Assembly (NCBI GenBank): GCA_944391115.1
Contig: CALXSJ010000002.1
Span: forward strand, 1 to 64,000
DNA length: 64,000 bases
DNA from: an uncultured Victivallales bacterium
GTDB lineage: Bacteria > Verrucomicrobiota > Lentisphaeria > Victivallales > UBA1829
Reading direction: 5' to 3'
This document shows, piece after piece, positions 36,250 through 45,497 of this stretch; within the stretch, counting starts at the first letter, position 1; the number at the start of each line of letters is the position of its first letter. The notes below the pieces were generated by a model. The model made no database searches and was not told the origin of the DNA. It saw only the letters and a program-made list of their open reading frames with translations. The translations under genes and the position numbers were made by a program.

Positions 36250-38723
36250 TCATTTGATAATCAGTTTGCCGAAGCGTTCGGGCTGTTGGAATGATCCGAA
36301 GGTCGGACTCCAGCAGGTGAGTTCGGCGGGAACCACTGTTCTGCGCGCCCTGCAGAAATTAATGCCCCAGATGTCGCCCCGCAGTTCCGCTTTGTCCGTC
36401 ATGGAGGCGAAAGGAATCCGGACTTCGGCGCTCCAGAAGTTTTTCCCGCGGAAGGTCCGGACCTCGGCATTGGCGTTCCAGGGGCCGGATTCCGGAGTGT
36501 AGTGGAATGTCCGCATGGTCCCCAGCGAATTGAATATCAGCTGATAATAATGGTTATGCCGATTCGGGGGAGCGAAAAAAAGATCAATGCAGTTTTCCTG
36601 CCAGACGGCGCTTTCCGGATCCCGTTTCCGGTCTGCGATTTTTTCCATCAGAGGCTCTTCGCAGTGAATCCCGATGTAAAGATCGTTGTTTACGACGGCG
36701 ATCCGGACATCGGCGCCGACTTTCACGGTTTCGGCATTTGCATTTTTCTCAATCCGCTGGGAAGGAAGCGCCTCCCAGAATTTCTCATTCAGTTTTCCGT
36801 CAAGCACGGGCGGGGCCGCGCAGCGTTCCGCTTTGATATGTCTGCGTGTCTGAGCCGTCATCAGATATTGCAGCGCTTTGCGGTCCAGCAGATGGAAAAA
36901 CTGCAGATTTCTCTTGCTGCGGAGCTTGCAGAAAATATTCGCGGGCGGGTTCGCCTGTTTCAGCAGGATCGCCTCTCGCTGCGCAGCCAGTTTGTCCGCG
37001 AGTGCCGCCTGTGCCGGAGCGGGATTGCGGGAGGCAAGCAGAGATCTGCCGATCCGGTAAAAATCCACCGTGATCTTGCAGTATGCCAGATTGCCCGCAA
37101 TGATTTGCAGCCGGGCTTTCTGTCCGGGATCCGCAGTTTTCCGGATGGCATCGTTCAGCTTCCGGCTCCATGCTTCGGAAAGCCCCTGATAGACCTTCGT
37201 ATAGATGGTCGGATAACGCTTGATGTAGCCGAGAGCAATGTCCTCGTCCGGTCTTGCAAGGGCGAATGCGGCCATGCGTTTTTCCAGATCCGCCGTATAG
37301 GCTTTCATGACCGGCGCCCCGTGTGTTCCGTAGCAGTCGCGCAGGGCTTCCCGGAAGAGCTTTTCCGGATCCGGGGTTCCCCAGGCGAACTTCAGATAAA
37401 GGTAGTTGTTCAGTCCGGATGCGGCGAATCCGGTATTGTTAGTCGTCTGGATGCCCGAGACGTCTGCTGCGTAAAGATTGTCGAAAAGCATTTTGATGTT
37501 TTCATACTGGTGGCAGGGAAGTTCGAGTCCCCCCATTCCTTCCGGCGTGCAGTAATAATAGAGCTTCCGCAGTTTCTTTCTCCATTTTTTCAGATTCTCA
37601 AGGTGAGCTTTCCGTCTTGCCGGATCGTAATAACCGATGCCGGTGTCGTTCAGCACCTCCATGACTGTAATGGAGGGATCGAGTCGGAGGGTTGCCGGCG
37701 CTTCATAATAGAAGGCGTACGCGAGGATTCCGAATTTCTGTTCCGGCAGTTTCCGTCTGACTCTCCGGGCGACCTCGTTGGCATAGGTCATGATTCTGGA
37801 AGTCATGATTCTGGAACCGTCCGGGCGGACTCCGTCATCCAGCGCGGTGCATGCGGCGCATTCGCAGAATCTGTCGCTGTCATTCGGAGTCAGACTCAGC
37901 ATCCACGGTATTTTCATCTTTTCCCTGGAAGCTACCAGATTCGCCGCATACTGATCGAGCGCTCCCGGATTGGTTGTGCACATTTTGAGTCCATAGCCTC
38001 CGGGATCCTCGTCGCTGCGCCGCCCTTTCACCAGAGCGAACCATTCAGGGTGCTTGCGGTAGTATTTGGAAGCGGGGAAATCGTGCCGCCAGCTGTGCCA
38101 TGAGCTCCATGCTTCCGCAGTTCCCTGCCGGTTGCGGCGCAGCCACAGCTGTCCGGCCCGGATATTTTTTCCGGAGTATCGCCCTGCGGGTAGGGAATGA
38201 CTCCCTGCATGATGCGCAGCTCCATCCGGGGGGCTTCGGCATAATCGAGTGGCTCCATGCTCCAGTTTTTCCGCGTCGGGACATATTCTCCCAGTTCTCC
38301 GGGCATGAACCAGCGGATACCGAGCTGTTTTTCCAGAAAATCGCAGACGCCGTACCAGGTTCCGATATGGGCTCCGTTGGGCAGGTGTGGCTCGAAGAGG
38401 GCTCCTTCTGTGTCATATCCGGAAATATGGATTCTGTTCCCGACGGTTTTCACAACAAAGGTTTCCGGTTTCTTCACCGGGAGAAAACCGAGCAGAAAGG
38501 CCGGTTTATCCTCCGCAACCCGGCCGACGACCGGCAGTTCGGCGCCGGTCGCCTTGGCAATGTACTCCCGGAGATCGTCTGCGGCATGCCGCACGCAGGA
38601 CGGACTTTCCGGATTGACGGAGATGCAGTAATCGCTTTTTCCGTTCTTCACGATTTCCAGCGGTTTTCCGGAAAGCGCCGGAAGACAGAAGACGAAAATT
38701 GCAAGGATGATATTTTTTTTCAT
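36250..38723 (-). pseudogene. DUF4838 plus CBM9-like secreted protein, interrupted by a frameshift
   Basis: The gene starts at MKKNIILAIFVFC (signal peptide) or at an upstream GTG at 38741 that overlaps the LamG stop. It reads in frame through GTWYGVCDFLEKQLGIRWFMPGELG to about PEKIS near 38165, then changes frame. The other frame continues as GQLWLRRNRQGTAEAWSSW and on through the DUF4838 domain (SRIMTYANEVARRVRRKLPE, GYYDPARRKAHLENLKKW) to a CBM9-like carbohydrate-binding end (DGKLNEKFWEALP). Adding one base at a run of six T (38165-38170) restores one 824-residue frame. A 15-bp tandem duplication (37787-37816) also lies inside. A mutational lesion, sequencing error or slippage cannot be told apart here. 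Confidence 0.85.
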
Positions 38724-38737
38724 TTCCCTGTTCCCTT

Positions 38738-39883
38738 TCACCGGATTGCTTCCGGAATGGGTTTTCCCGCCGATACGATTTTCCGGACCTCTTCTCCTGT
38801 CAGCGGGCGTTTGAACAGGGCAATGTCGTCCATCTGACCGTTGAGATAATATCCGACGGCATAGCCGACAATAAAATCAATCGGTTCCGGATTGAGTATG
38901 CAGCGGGTTGTTTTTGAATCTGCCAGTTTTCCATCGACAAGGATTTCGGCTTTCAGGATTCCGTCCGCATAGTTCCAGTTGAAGACAAAATGATGCCAGG
39001 CGTCCGCGTTTTTCTGTTCCAGATCCTTGAGCTGGAAAGAGGGCTGGGCGGAACTGTCCTTGCCTCTGTTCGCGTCATAGATTTTTCCATTCCAGAGAGA
39101 GATCCATTTCAGATGGTTTGTGCCGACTTTCCCTTTTGTGGTTTTTGCCCAGCGGACGCTTAAGAGTCCGATTCTGGACACTGTGGAGGATTTGTTCAGC
39201 CAGGGAGCCTTGATCCAGCAGGCAAACGCTCCGGATCTCCGGTCGAACAGCTGAGGGGGGATGACAATCCAGTCGACATTGCGGATTTGTCCGGGAGGCT
39301 GATAGGTGTTTGCAAACGGGATATCCCGGTCAAACATCAGCTGACGCAGTATCACAGGCTGATCCGAGCGGATTCTCAGAGTGGCGCTGTCTCCTTTCGG
39401 TATGACCGTGATGGCCGCATGGCGCTCCTGCCCGGAAGCGGTCAGTTCGGCCAGCGTGGTCTTCTCATTGCCGGAATCAAGTTCCACGGTGATTCTGCCG
39501 CTTCCCTTGTAGAGGAAGGAAAGACAGTTTTCACTGCCGGGTTTTATCTGTGGAAACGGAAGGGCGGCGAAGCCGTTCGGCGGCAGTGTCAGGATGTTGT
39601 CCGTTCCCTGCAGGACCGCTCCGTTTCCGAGGATTGTTTCTCCGGGTGAAGCGGAGTTCTCGGTGCGGCGTTCGATCAGAAAACTCTTTCCGAACTTCCC
39701 AGGACGCAGGCGGATTGAGCTTTGAATTCTGCAGCCGGGAACCGGAGGGGTCATGTCATCGCAGGAAAGATAGAATTTCAGGTCTTCCTGCAGAGTTCCG
39801 GCATGGACGGGAAAGATGCCATACCATGCGGCAATGGAGACGGAGACTCCGGTCAAACTCATTTTCCAAAGTTTTTTCTTCAT
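38738..39883 (-). CDS. Secreted LamG/concanavalin-like domain protein
   Basis: 381 residues. A signal peptide (SLTGVSVSIAAWYGIFPVHAG) is followed by ill-defined beta sequence and, at the C-terminus, a LamG-type jellyroll (NADAWHHFVFNWNYADGILKAEILVDGK, GYYLNGQMDDIALFKRPLTGEEV). LamG domains bind carbohydrate or act as interaction modules. GAGG precedes the start. Its stop overlaps the GTG candidate of the DUF4838 gene, so the two are probably co-expressed in glycan use. Confidence 0.85.
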   Translation of the reverse strand: MKKKLWKMSLTGVSVSIAAWYGIFPVHAGTLQEDLKFYLSCDDMTPPVPGCRIQSSIRLRPGKFGKSFLIERRTENSASPGETILGNGAVLQGTDNILTLPPNGFAALPFPQIKPGSENCLSFLYKGSGRITVELDSGNEKTTLAELTASGQERHAAITVIPKGDSATLRIRSDQPVILRQLMFDRDIPFANTYQPPGQIRNVDWIVIPPQLFDRRSGAFACWIKAPWLNKSSTVSRIGLLSVRWAKTTKGKVGTNHLKWISLWNGKIYDANRGKDSSAQPSFQLKDLEQKNADAWHHFVFNWNYADGILKAEILVDGKLADSKTTRCILNPEPIDFIVGYAVGYYLNGQMDDIALFKRPLTGEEVRKIVSAGKPIPEAIR

Positions 39884-40016
39884 GTATGCCTCATCTTTGT
39901 CCGGGGATTGTGTGTCTTTTTCCGGCAGGGAGTCATGCGCGGTTCATCCCGGCATTCAGGCCGCGGCGGATGGAACCCTGCGTTCCGGCATGCAACGGTT
40001 TTGCGCCGGTTTGTTT

Positions 40017-40844
40017 TTATTCTTCCGCATGCTGTTTTTCCGGGATGCTTTCGTCGGCGTGTTCCGCAATCCAGCGCCGTGTCCATTCCACCGCGGGAAT
40101 TCCGAGGTCCGCGATGCAGTTGGAACAGAAAATGATCCCGTCAATGATTCCGTTTCTCAGATATTTGAGATACAGATCGCATTGATGCGCCATTTGTTCT
40201 TCCGTCAGAGGCCTTGACTCTCCGTAATTCCACATGTAGCATCCGGCGAGCCGTTTCCTGCCCGGAGTCATCGCTGCGAATCTGTCAAGATTCTCCTCCA
40301 GATGTTCCAGCGCGCTGCCGCGCCAGGTCCAGAATGTCACCACGTCGCATTCCGCAAGATACGGTTCGACTTCGGGGGACATTTCATGCGCGTAGAGCAC
40401 GATCCAGAGATCAAGGCGCCGTCCGATCTCGTGATGAAGCCGCTCCCGGAAAAATGCGACATCCGCCGGAGAGAAAAGCGTCCTTCGCCTTGCATTGAGA
40501 AAATCATCGAGAATGCCGCCGGTCACGTTCGGGTACTTTCGCGCCTGATTGAGCACATCGTCCAGATCTCCAAGTTTTGCGTCCGTCCTCGAAGAACCGC
40601 CCGATCCGACCACGGACCAGACTACCTGACTCAGATTCTTCAGCGTCTCGGACTCCGGATCGAACGGCGGAGCCGGAAGGTTTTCCATCACGACGCGGCA
40701 GCAGTTCGGAATCCCGAAGAAGGCGCATCCTTCAGCGGGTGTCATGCGGTTGATCCCCGGAAGACGGTAACGGTTGCCGTTTTCCCTGTGATGCGAGCCG
40801 GGAGACTGTCCCCAGAGCCAGAATCTGCTGCGAAGTGTCGGCAT
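40017..40844 (-). CDS. Hypothetical protein, divergent partner of an AraC regulator
   Basis: 275 residues from MPTLRSRFWLWG, with AAGGAT before the ATG. No signal peptide. It has many tryptophans and aromatic residues (DVVTFWTWRGSALEHLEENL, GCYMWNYGESRPLTEEQM, CSNCIADLGIPAVEWTR), and the predicted alternation of helices and strands suggests an (alpha/beta) barrel like a glycosidase-related protein. No family is claimed. Position at the head of the LamG/DUF4838/pilin group and divergent from the AraC gene suggests AraC-controlled glycan metabolism. Confidence 0.78.
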   Translation of the reverse strand: MPTLRSRFWLWGQSPGSHHRENGNRYRLPGINRMTPAEGCAFFGIPNCCRVVMENLPAPPFDPESETLKNLSQVVWSVVGSGGSSRTDAKLGDLDDVLNQARKYPNVTGGILDDFLNARRRTLFSPADVAFFRERLHHEIGRRLDLWIVLYAHEMSPEVEPYLAECDVVTFWTWRGSALEHLEENLDRFAAMTPGRKRLAGCYMWNYGESRPLTEEQMAHQCDLYLKYLRNGIIDGIIFCSNCIADLGIPAVEWTRRWIAEHADESIPEKQHAEE

Positions 40845-40888
40845 GGAAAAATCCTTTTTTTTTGAGAGATTCCCCTTTGTCTTTTTCA

Positions 40889-40925
40889 ATTATATATGAT
40901 ATTTTATTTTTTGACAATATCATAT
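40889..40925. promoter_or_regulatory. Divergent promoter with inverted-repeat operator candidate
   Basis: On the minus strand TTGTCA (40917-40912) and a perfect TATAAT (40894-40889), spacer 17, drive the hypothetical gene. An exact 10-bp inverted repeat ATATGATATT / AATATCATAT (40894-40903 and 40916-40925) overlaps these boxes. A plus-strand TTGACA lies at 40911. It may be the AraC-type regulator's site, but AT-rich palindromes also arise by chance. Confidence 0.6.
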
Positions 40926-40984
40926 TTTATCTATTTCAAGATCAAAACCAAGAAAAGAAGGCATATTCTACAGATTGCAGAAAA

Positions 40985-41869
40985 ATGATTGATGTCATCA
41001 GAAAAGCAAAAGTTGTCATGGAGGTCGCCCGGAAGCAGGAGCTGGACACCTCCTGGGAGACCAGAAACATCAACCCGGAGCGGCTCATCATTCCGTTTAC
41101 GCGTCTCTATTTCCCGCTGGAGGGGGAGGGATCCATGACATATTCCGGAAAGCAATACCGTCTGCGTCCGGGATACCTGTTTCTGATTCCTCCGTATGCT
41201 CCGGTGGTGGTTTCCTGTCCGGAACGGCTTCTGAAGTACTGGGCGCACTTCAATGTTTTTCTCGCTGACTCCGGGGTTGATCTGTTCAACACCGTGGAGC
41301 CTGTGACTGAGCTGCGGGTTCCGGATATGCATGAGTTCAGCGTGCTCTTTGAACATTTGACGAAATGGTATCCGATTCCCTGTTCCGAAAAGTCTTACAG
41401 GGTTTCTCCGCTTGCCGAATTCGAATCGCAAGCCGTGCTGCATCTTCTACTGGAGCCGTTTTATGAATCCATTCTCTCCCATACCAGAAGTTCGGACGGG
41501 CGCAGCATGCGTCTTGTCAAACTGCTGAATTACATCGAAAAAAATCTGAACCGGGAATTAACCCTCCCGCAGCTTGCGGAGACGACCCATCTGAATCCGA
41601 CCTATCTTTCCAATCTGTTTCGCCGCCGCTTCGGGATCTCCCTGATTCAGTACTGCAACAACCGCAGAATCGTGCGCGCGAAGGATCTTCTGATTCACAC
41701 CGACTATCCGATTGAGGAAATCGCATGGCGGCAGGGAGCGGAAAGCACTGCGGCATTTTCCCGGCTTTTCAAGCGTCATGTGGGCTGTTCTCCGCTTTCT
41801 TACCGCAAAATGAAACGGCAGGGAACGCATCCCCGCGGAAGCGGGAAAAATCCGCCTGCGGAACCGTGA
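40985..41869 (+). CDS. AraC-family transcriptional regulator
   Basis: 294 residues from MIDVIRKAKVV. The N-terminal part is a cupin-like sensor (PFTRLYFPLEGEGSMTYSGK, LRPGYLFLIPPYAPVVV). The C-terminal DNA-binding part has two helix-turn-helices: LTLPQLAETTHLNPTYLSNL and YPIEEIAWRQGAESTAAFSR, ending CSPLSYRKMKR, typical of AraC/XylS. The sensed ligand is presumably a sugar. Divergent from the unknown/LamG/DUF4838/pilin group it probably controls. The ribosome site is weak. Confidence 0.93.
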   Translation: MIDVIRKAKVVMEVARKQELDTSWETRNINPERLIIPFTRLYFPLEGEGSMTYSGKQYRLRPGYLFLIPPYAPVVVSCPERLLKYWAHFNVFLADSGVDLFNTVEPVTELRVPDMHEFSVLFEHLTKWYPIPCSEKSYRVSPLAEFESQAVLHLLLEPFYESILSHTRSSDGRSMRLVKLLNYIEKNLNRELTLPQLAETTHLNPTYLSNLFRRRFGISLIQYCNNRRIVRAKDLLIHTDYPIEEIAWRQGAESTAAFSRLFKRHVGCSPLSYRKMKRQGTHPRGSGKNPPAEP

Positions 41870-41884
41870 TTCCCATGCGATGTT

Positions 41885-42022
41885 TCAGCGCCGTTCCTCC
41901 GCGGCGCTGAGTTCAAGCTCCAGGCATGTCCCGGCGTTATGCAGATCCAGGATGCGCACTTCGCGGCTTCCATTCTTCCAGTGTATGACCGGATTCCGCA
42001 CGCCGGCGTCTTGTTCCCTCAT
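41885..42022 (-). CDS. Possible 45-residue small protein coupled to the GT-C gene
   Basis: The open frame starts at ATG overlapping the GT-C stop codon (ATGA), an arrangement used elsewhere in this window. The sequence (MREQDAGVRNPVIHWKNGSR...ILDLHNAGTCLELELS) is protein-like but not recognised. It could be a coupled small gene or a chance frame. It is too short for compositional tests. Confidence 0.35.
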   Translation of the reverse strand: MREQDAGVRNPVIHWKNGSREVRILDLHNAGTCLELELSAAEERR

Positions 42023-43479
42023 CTGGATGCCAGGTCCAGACGCTGATACGGCCCGGTCCATACCGGAACGGCGCTTGTGAATCCGAATCGGCGCATTGCC
42101 CGTTTCAGGTCTTCCCCGCCCGCCGTGACGAGATAGACGGTTCCCGTGTGATGATTCAGATCCGCGACCGGCGGTCTGTTCGGAAGATCCGCAATAAACG
42201 TGTCTTCCGGCAGCTCCGTGCAGGAGGCGGAAAACAGGACGGACGGGTAATCCGCGTCGAACGTCACGAAAACCAGCGGGCGTTCCCCCGCGCGGGCTTT
42301 TTCCTGAATCAGTGCAACGATCCTCTGCGGATCAAATCCGTTTCTTGCGTAATAGGGCATGGTCAGGTCGTCGTGCCGCCCGCTTCCGAACAGCAAATCA
42401 CTTGCGCGTTCTCCCGCATTTGCCAGAAGCGCCGTGCAGAGCAGCTGCAGAACAAGAGGCAGTGCGCGCAATACCCTCTTCCGTATGGCTGATCGTGTTT
42501 TCTGGCAGGCGGAAAGTGCATAGCCCGCCAGAAGGAGCCAGAGGGGGAACAGGGGGAAAAAAACGCGCGGAAACGCCGGGGCGCGGAAAACGAAAAACGC
42601 AGGAAGCGGAAGAAGGAATATGAGAAGACCCGCAGCAGATGCCGTTCGCAGACGCGGGATCTGTTTCCACAGAAGAATGGCGCCGGCGATGCAGAACGGC
42701 AGCATTCCCGCAAGCAGCAGAGCAAAGGAAAGATAAAGATTTTTCATCGCGCTTTCCGGCGAAAACCAGCCCTCTCCAAGCCTCATGCACCGGAAAAATT
42801 TCTCATGGATGGGCGCATAAAAAAGAAGCAGGGCCGCGGCGGGGGCGGCGAAGAGAAAAAGAATCGAACCGTATCGTTTGCGGCGCATCAGCGCGGGCGC
42901 GTAAAAGAGCGCCACGCCGGTGAGCGCGGCGAGATTGCTCGGCGTTGTGCCGACGGAAAGAAAACAGACAAGGAAAAAGAGCGGATATGCCCATTTTGCC
43001 GGACGCTTCAGGATTTTTTCTCCGAGCGCCAGAAGCAGAACCGTGAACAGGAATCCGAGCATGTAGCCGCGGATTCCGGTCATGAAAACGCCGCATGCAG
43101 AACTTGCCGCAAATGCGAAAGCCGTCAGTCCGCCCGCATACATCCCGCAGGAGCGCACCATGCGTTTCGCCAGAAAAAACACGGCGGACGCGCCGGCGAG
43201 AACGGAGAGTCCGCGGAACAGAAAGAACGGCGTGTTTTCCGAAAAAAGCGCGAGAAAACCGATCCAGATTTTTTCCAGCATCGAAAAGACAATATGGTTG
43301 TTCGGGATCTCATAGAGAAAATAGATGCGCGAAAGCGGCGGATGGAACACGAAGTTGTCCAGCGTGATGACCTCGTCGAACCAGAACGCGCGGAAAAGAT
43401 GCGCAAAGGCGGAAAGCAGGCAGAGCAGCAGCGCGAAATACGCAATGCGTTTTCTCCGGAGCGTCTGCCCGCCGTTCAT
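42019..43479 (-). CDS. GT-C-type membrane glycosyltransferase (family 39-like)
   Basis: 486 residues. Multi-spanning (about ten segments), beginning IAYFALLLCLLSAFAHLFRAFWFDEVITLDNF. The WFDE acidic motif in the first periplasmic loop and later IPNNHIVFSML are typical of GT-C transferases (protein-mannosyltransferase/ArnT/GT83-like), which use polyprenyl-phosphate sugars. The start is two bases after the stop of the solute-binding-protein gene, so it is coupled. The GT2 across the intergenic region may supply the lipid-linked sugar. Confidence 0.78.
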   Translation of the reverse strand: MNGGQTLRRKRIAYFALLLCLLSAFAHLFRAFWFDEVITLDNFVFHPPLSRIYFLYEIPNNHIVFSMLEKIWIGFLALFSENTPFFLFRGLSVLAGASAVFFLAKRMVRSCGMYAGGLTAFAFAASSACGVFMTGIRGYMLGFLFTVLLLALGEKILKRPAKWAYPLFFLVCFLSVGTTPSNLAALTGVALFYAPALMRRKRYGSILFLFAAPAAALLLFYAPIHEKFFRCMRLGEGWFSPESAMKNLYLSFALLLAGMLPFCIAGAILLWKQIPRLRTASAAGLLIFLLPLPAFFVFRAPAFPRVFFPLFPLWLLLAGYALSACQKTRSAIRKRVLRALPLVLQLLCTALLANAGERASDLLFGSGRHDDLTMPYYARNGFDPQRIVALIQEKARAGERPLVFVTFDADYPSVLFSASCTELPEDTFIADLPNRPPVADLNHHTGTVYLVTAGGEDLKRAMRRFGFTSAVPVWTGPYQRLDLASR

Positions 43480-43481
43480 GC

Positions 43482-45341
43482 TCAGTACCCCGGAACGCGC
43501 ATCTGCTGATCGCGTTTCACCCAGAGGATATTGGTCTTGAGCCCGTCATGAAACACTCTGCGGTTGTTGTAGCGCTTGTTGACCGCGACCAGACTGTGCG
43601 GCGCGAAGAGAAAGAGATAAGGCTCCTCCTCATGAATCAGCCGGTGGAATTCATGATAGAGTCTGTTGCGTTCGGCGCTGTCGAAGCAGACGCGGATCTT
43701 TTCAATCAGCTCATCCGCCTTCGGACTGGCGAAGGCAATGTGATTGCTCGAGGCATTCACGTCTGCAAGCGAGGAGTGCCACAGCTGATAGGGATCGGGT
43801 TTCAGCGTGCCGGTCCACGCGAGCGAGCACGCGTCGAACTGCTTTTTCTCCAGACGCTGAACCAGCACGGACCATTCGATTCCCAGAAGTTCCATCTGGA
43901 CGCCCGCCTTCGCCATGTCCTCCTTGATGATCGGAAGCATCTTCTGATAAGTGACGGAGACGTTCGGATAGACCAGCGTGAAACGGAAGGGCTTGCCGTC
44001 CCTGTCCAGAATGCCGTCGCCGTCGGTATCTTTCCATCCCGCTTCGGCAAGAAGCCTTTTCGCCGCCGCGATGTCGAACGCATACGGCTTCACGCTCTGA
44101 TCGTAGGCCGCGCTGGTCTTCGGGAAGGGACCGGAAACCATTTCAGCGAGATTGAAAAACACATCCTTCAGAATCTTCTCCCGGTTGACCAGATGGCTCA
44201 GGGCCTGGCGCACCTTCCTGTCGCGGAAGATCGGGTTGTTCTGATTGAGGCCGATGTAGGAATACATGCCGGTCGGATATTCGATTTTTTCCAGAAAGCC
44301 ATCCGGTTTGAATGCGGCGGAGTTTGTGCGGTTGATCCACTGGTCGGGAGAGAGCGCGTCCAGATCAAGCTCTCCGGAGAGCAGCGCCTGGAGCCGGGTG
44401 TTCGGATGCTGGATGATGTCGAACGAGACCGTTTCGATCGGCGGCTGGATGCCGAGGCGCGCGCCGTAGTAGTTGTCGAACCGGCGGAGGACGATTCTGC
44501 GTCCCTTCTCCCATTTGTCGAAACGGTATGGACCGCAGCCGACGATCATGCGGTTGCGTTCGTGGTCGTCGTTGAACCGTTTGCCGTCGAACGGGCCGTC
44601 GTAGGCGTGGTAGAGGTGCCGCGGAAGCGGAATCAGTCCCAGGGAAATGTCCTCGGCGAGAAAGTAGGGCCTGCTCCAGATCACTTCGAACTCATGGTCA
44701 TTGAGGACATCAATCCGGTCGATGTCCTTGAGGTATCCGCGGAGCGGGGCGCAGTCCACCGCCTCGTTCTTCACGACGTCCAGATAGAATTTGAAGTCGT
44801 GCGCGGTGACTTCGCGGTTTTTCCATTCCTTTCCTGTGACCGGGTCCGTGAAATCGTGCCAGAGAACGCCTTTGCGCAGTCTGACGCGGTATTTCAGCTT
44901 GTCCGGCGAGATTGTCCAGGATTCCGCCAGCATCGGCTTGAGCTCGCCGGATCCGTCGTCGGCATAGTCGCGTTCCGCGAGGGAGTCCATGGTCTTCGCC
45001 CAGATTTCGGAAACGTAGGCGTCGTTTGTAATGAGCATGTTCATGTTGCCGACGTCCGCGCCGAACGCCGTGATGAGCCGTCCGCCGCTCTCCGCGTCCG
45101 GATCGTAATAACGGCGGTTCGCGATCTCCGCGGCGGCATGATTTCCGGCGGGGGACGTGGACGCCTGCACGGGAGAAATGCGCAAATTGGCGATGCGCGA
45201 TTCCAGATTCTTCACGGTGCGGTTCATCTCCTCCATCGAAAAACGCAACTGGTCGAGCGCCTTGACAAAGACAAAGCCGGTCAGCAGCATGACGAGGAAA
45301 ATTCCTGTTGCCAGCACATTGAGATAGGTATTTTTGTTCAT
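43482..45341 (-). CDS. Membrane-anchored peptide/nickel-type ABC substrate-binding protein
   Basis: 619 residues from MNKNTYLNVL, preceded by GGAAGAA. The N-terminus is a transmembrane helix (LATGIFLVMLLTGFVFVKAL), not a lipobox, and a coiled coil (LRFSMEEMNRTVKNLESRIA) links it to an SBP_bac_5 domain: AESWTISPDKLKYRVRLRKG, TAHDFKFYLDVVKN, NPIFRDRKVRQALSHLVNRE and AAKRLLAEAGWKDTDGDGIL. These bind oligopeptides or nickel. No permease or ATPase genes lie beside it. Coupled to the GT-C gene downstream. Confidence 0.88.
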   Translation of the reverse strand: MNKNTYLNVLATGIFLVMLLTGFVFVKALDQLRFSMEEMNRTVKNLESRIANLRISPVQASTSPAGNHAAAEIANRRYYDPDAESGGRLITAFGADVGNMNMLITNDAYVSEIWAKTMDSLAERDYADDGSGELKPMLAESWTISPDKLKYRVRLRKGVLWHDFTDPVTGKEWKNREVTAHDFKFYLDVVKNEAVDCAPLRGYLKDIDRIDVLNDHEFEVIWSRPYFLAEDISLGLIPLPRHLYHAYDGPFDGKRFNDDHERNRMIVGCGPYRFDKWEKGRRIVLRRFDNYYGARLGIQPPIETVSFDIIQHPNTRLQALLSGELDLDALSPDQWINRTNSAAFKPDGFLEKIEYPTGMYSYIGLNQNNPIFRDRKVRQALSHLVNREKILKDVFFNLAEMVSGPFPKTSAAYDQSVKPYAFDIAAAKRLLAEAGWKDTDGDGILDRDGKPFRFTLVYPNVSVTYQKMLPIIKEDMAKAGVQMELLGIEWSVLVQRLEKKQFDACSLAWTGTLKPDPYQLWHSSLADVNASSNHIAFASPKADELIEKIRVCFDSAERNRLYHEFHRLIHEEEPYLFLFAPHSLVAVNKRYNNRRVFHDGLKTNILWVKRDQQMRVPGY

Positions 45342-45497
45342 CGTTCTTCTTCCGTCGTTTCCGTTTTGCGCCGCGCCGCCGGAACGGATTCTTTCCGCGC
45401 CGATGCGCAATTTCGCACAATTCCATTACATTATTACTTGAAAAACAACTTTTCCAGTCGTAATGTTCCCTTTATTCAATGAAAAATGGTGAGAAAC

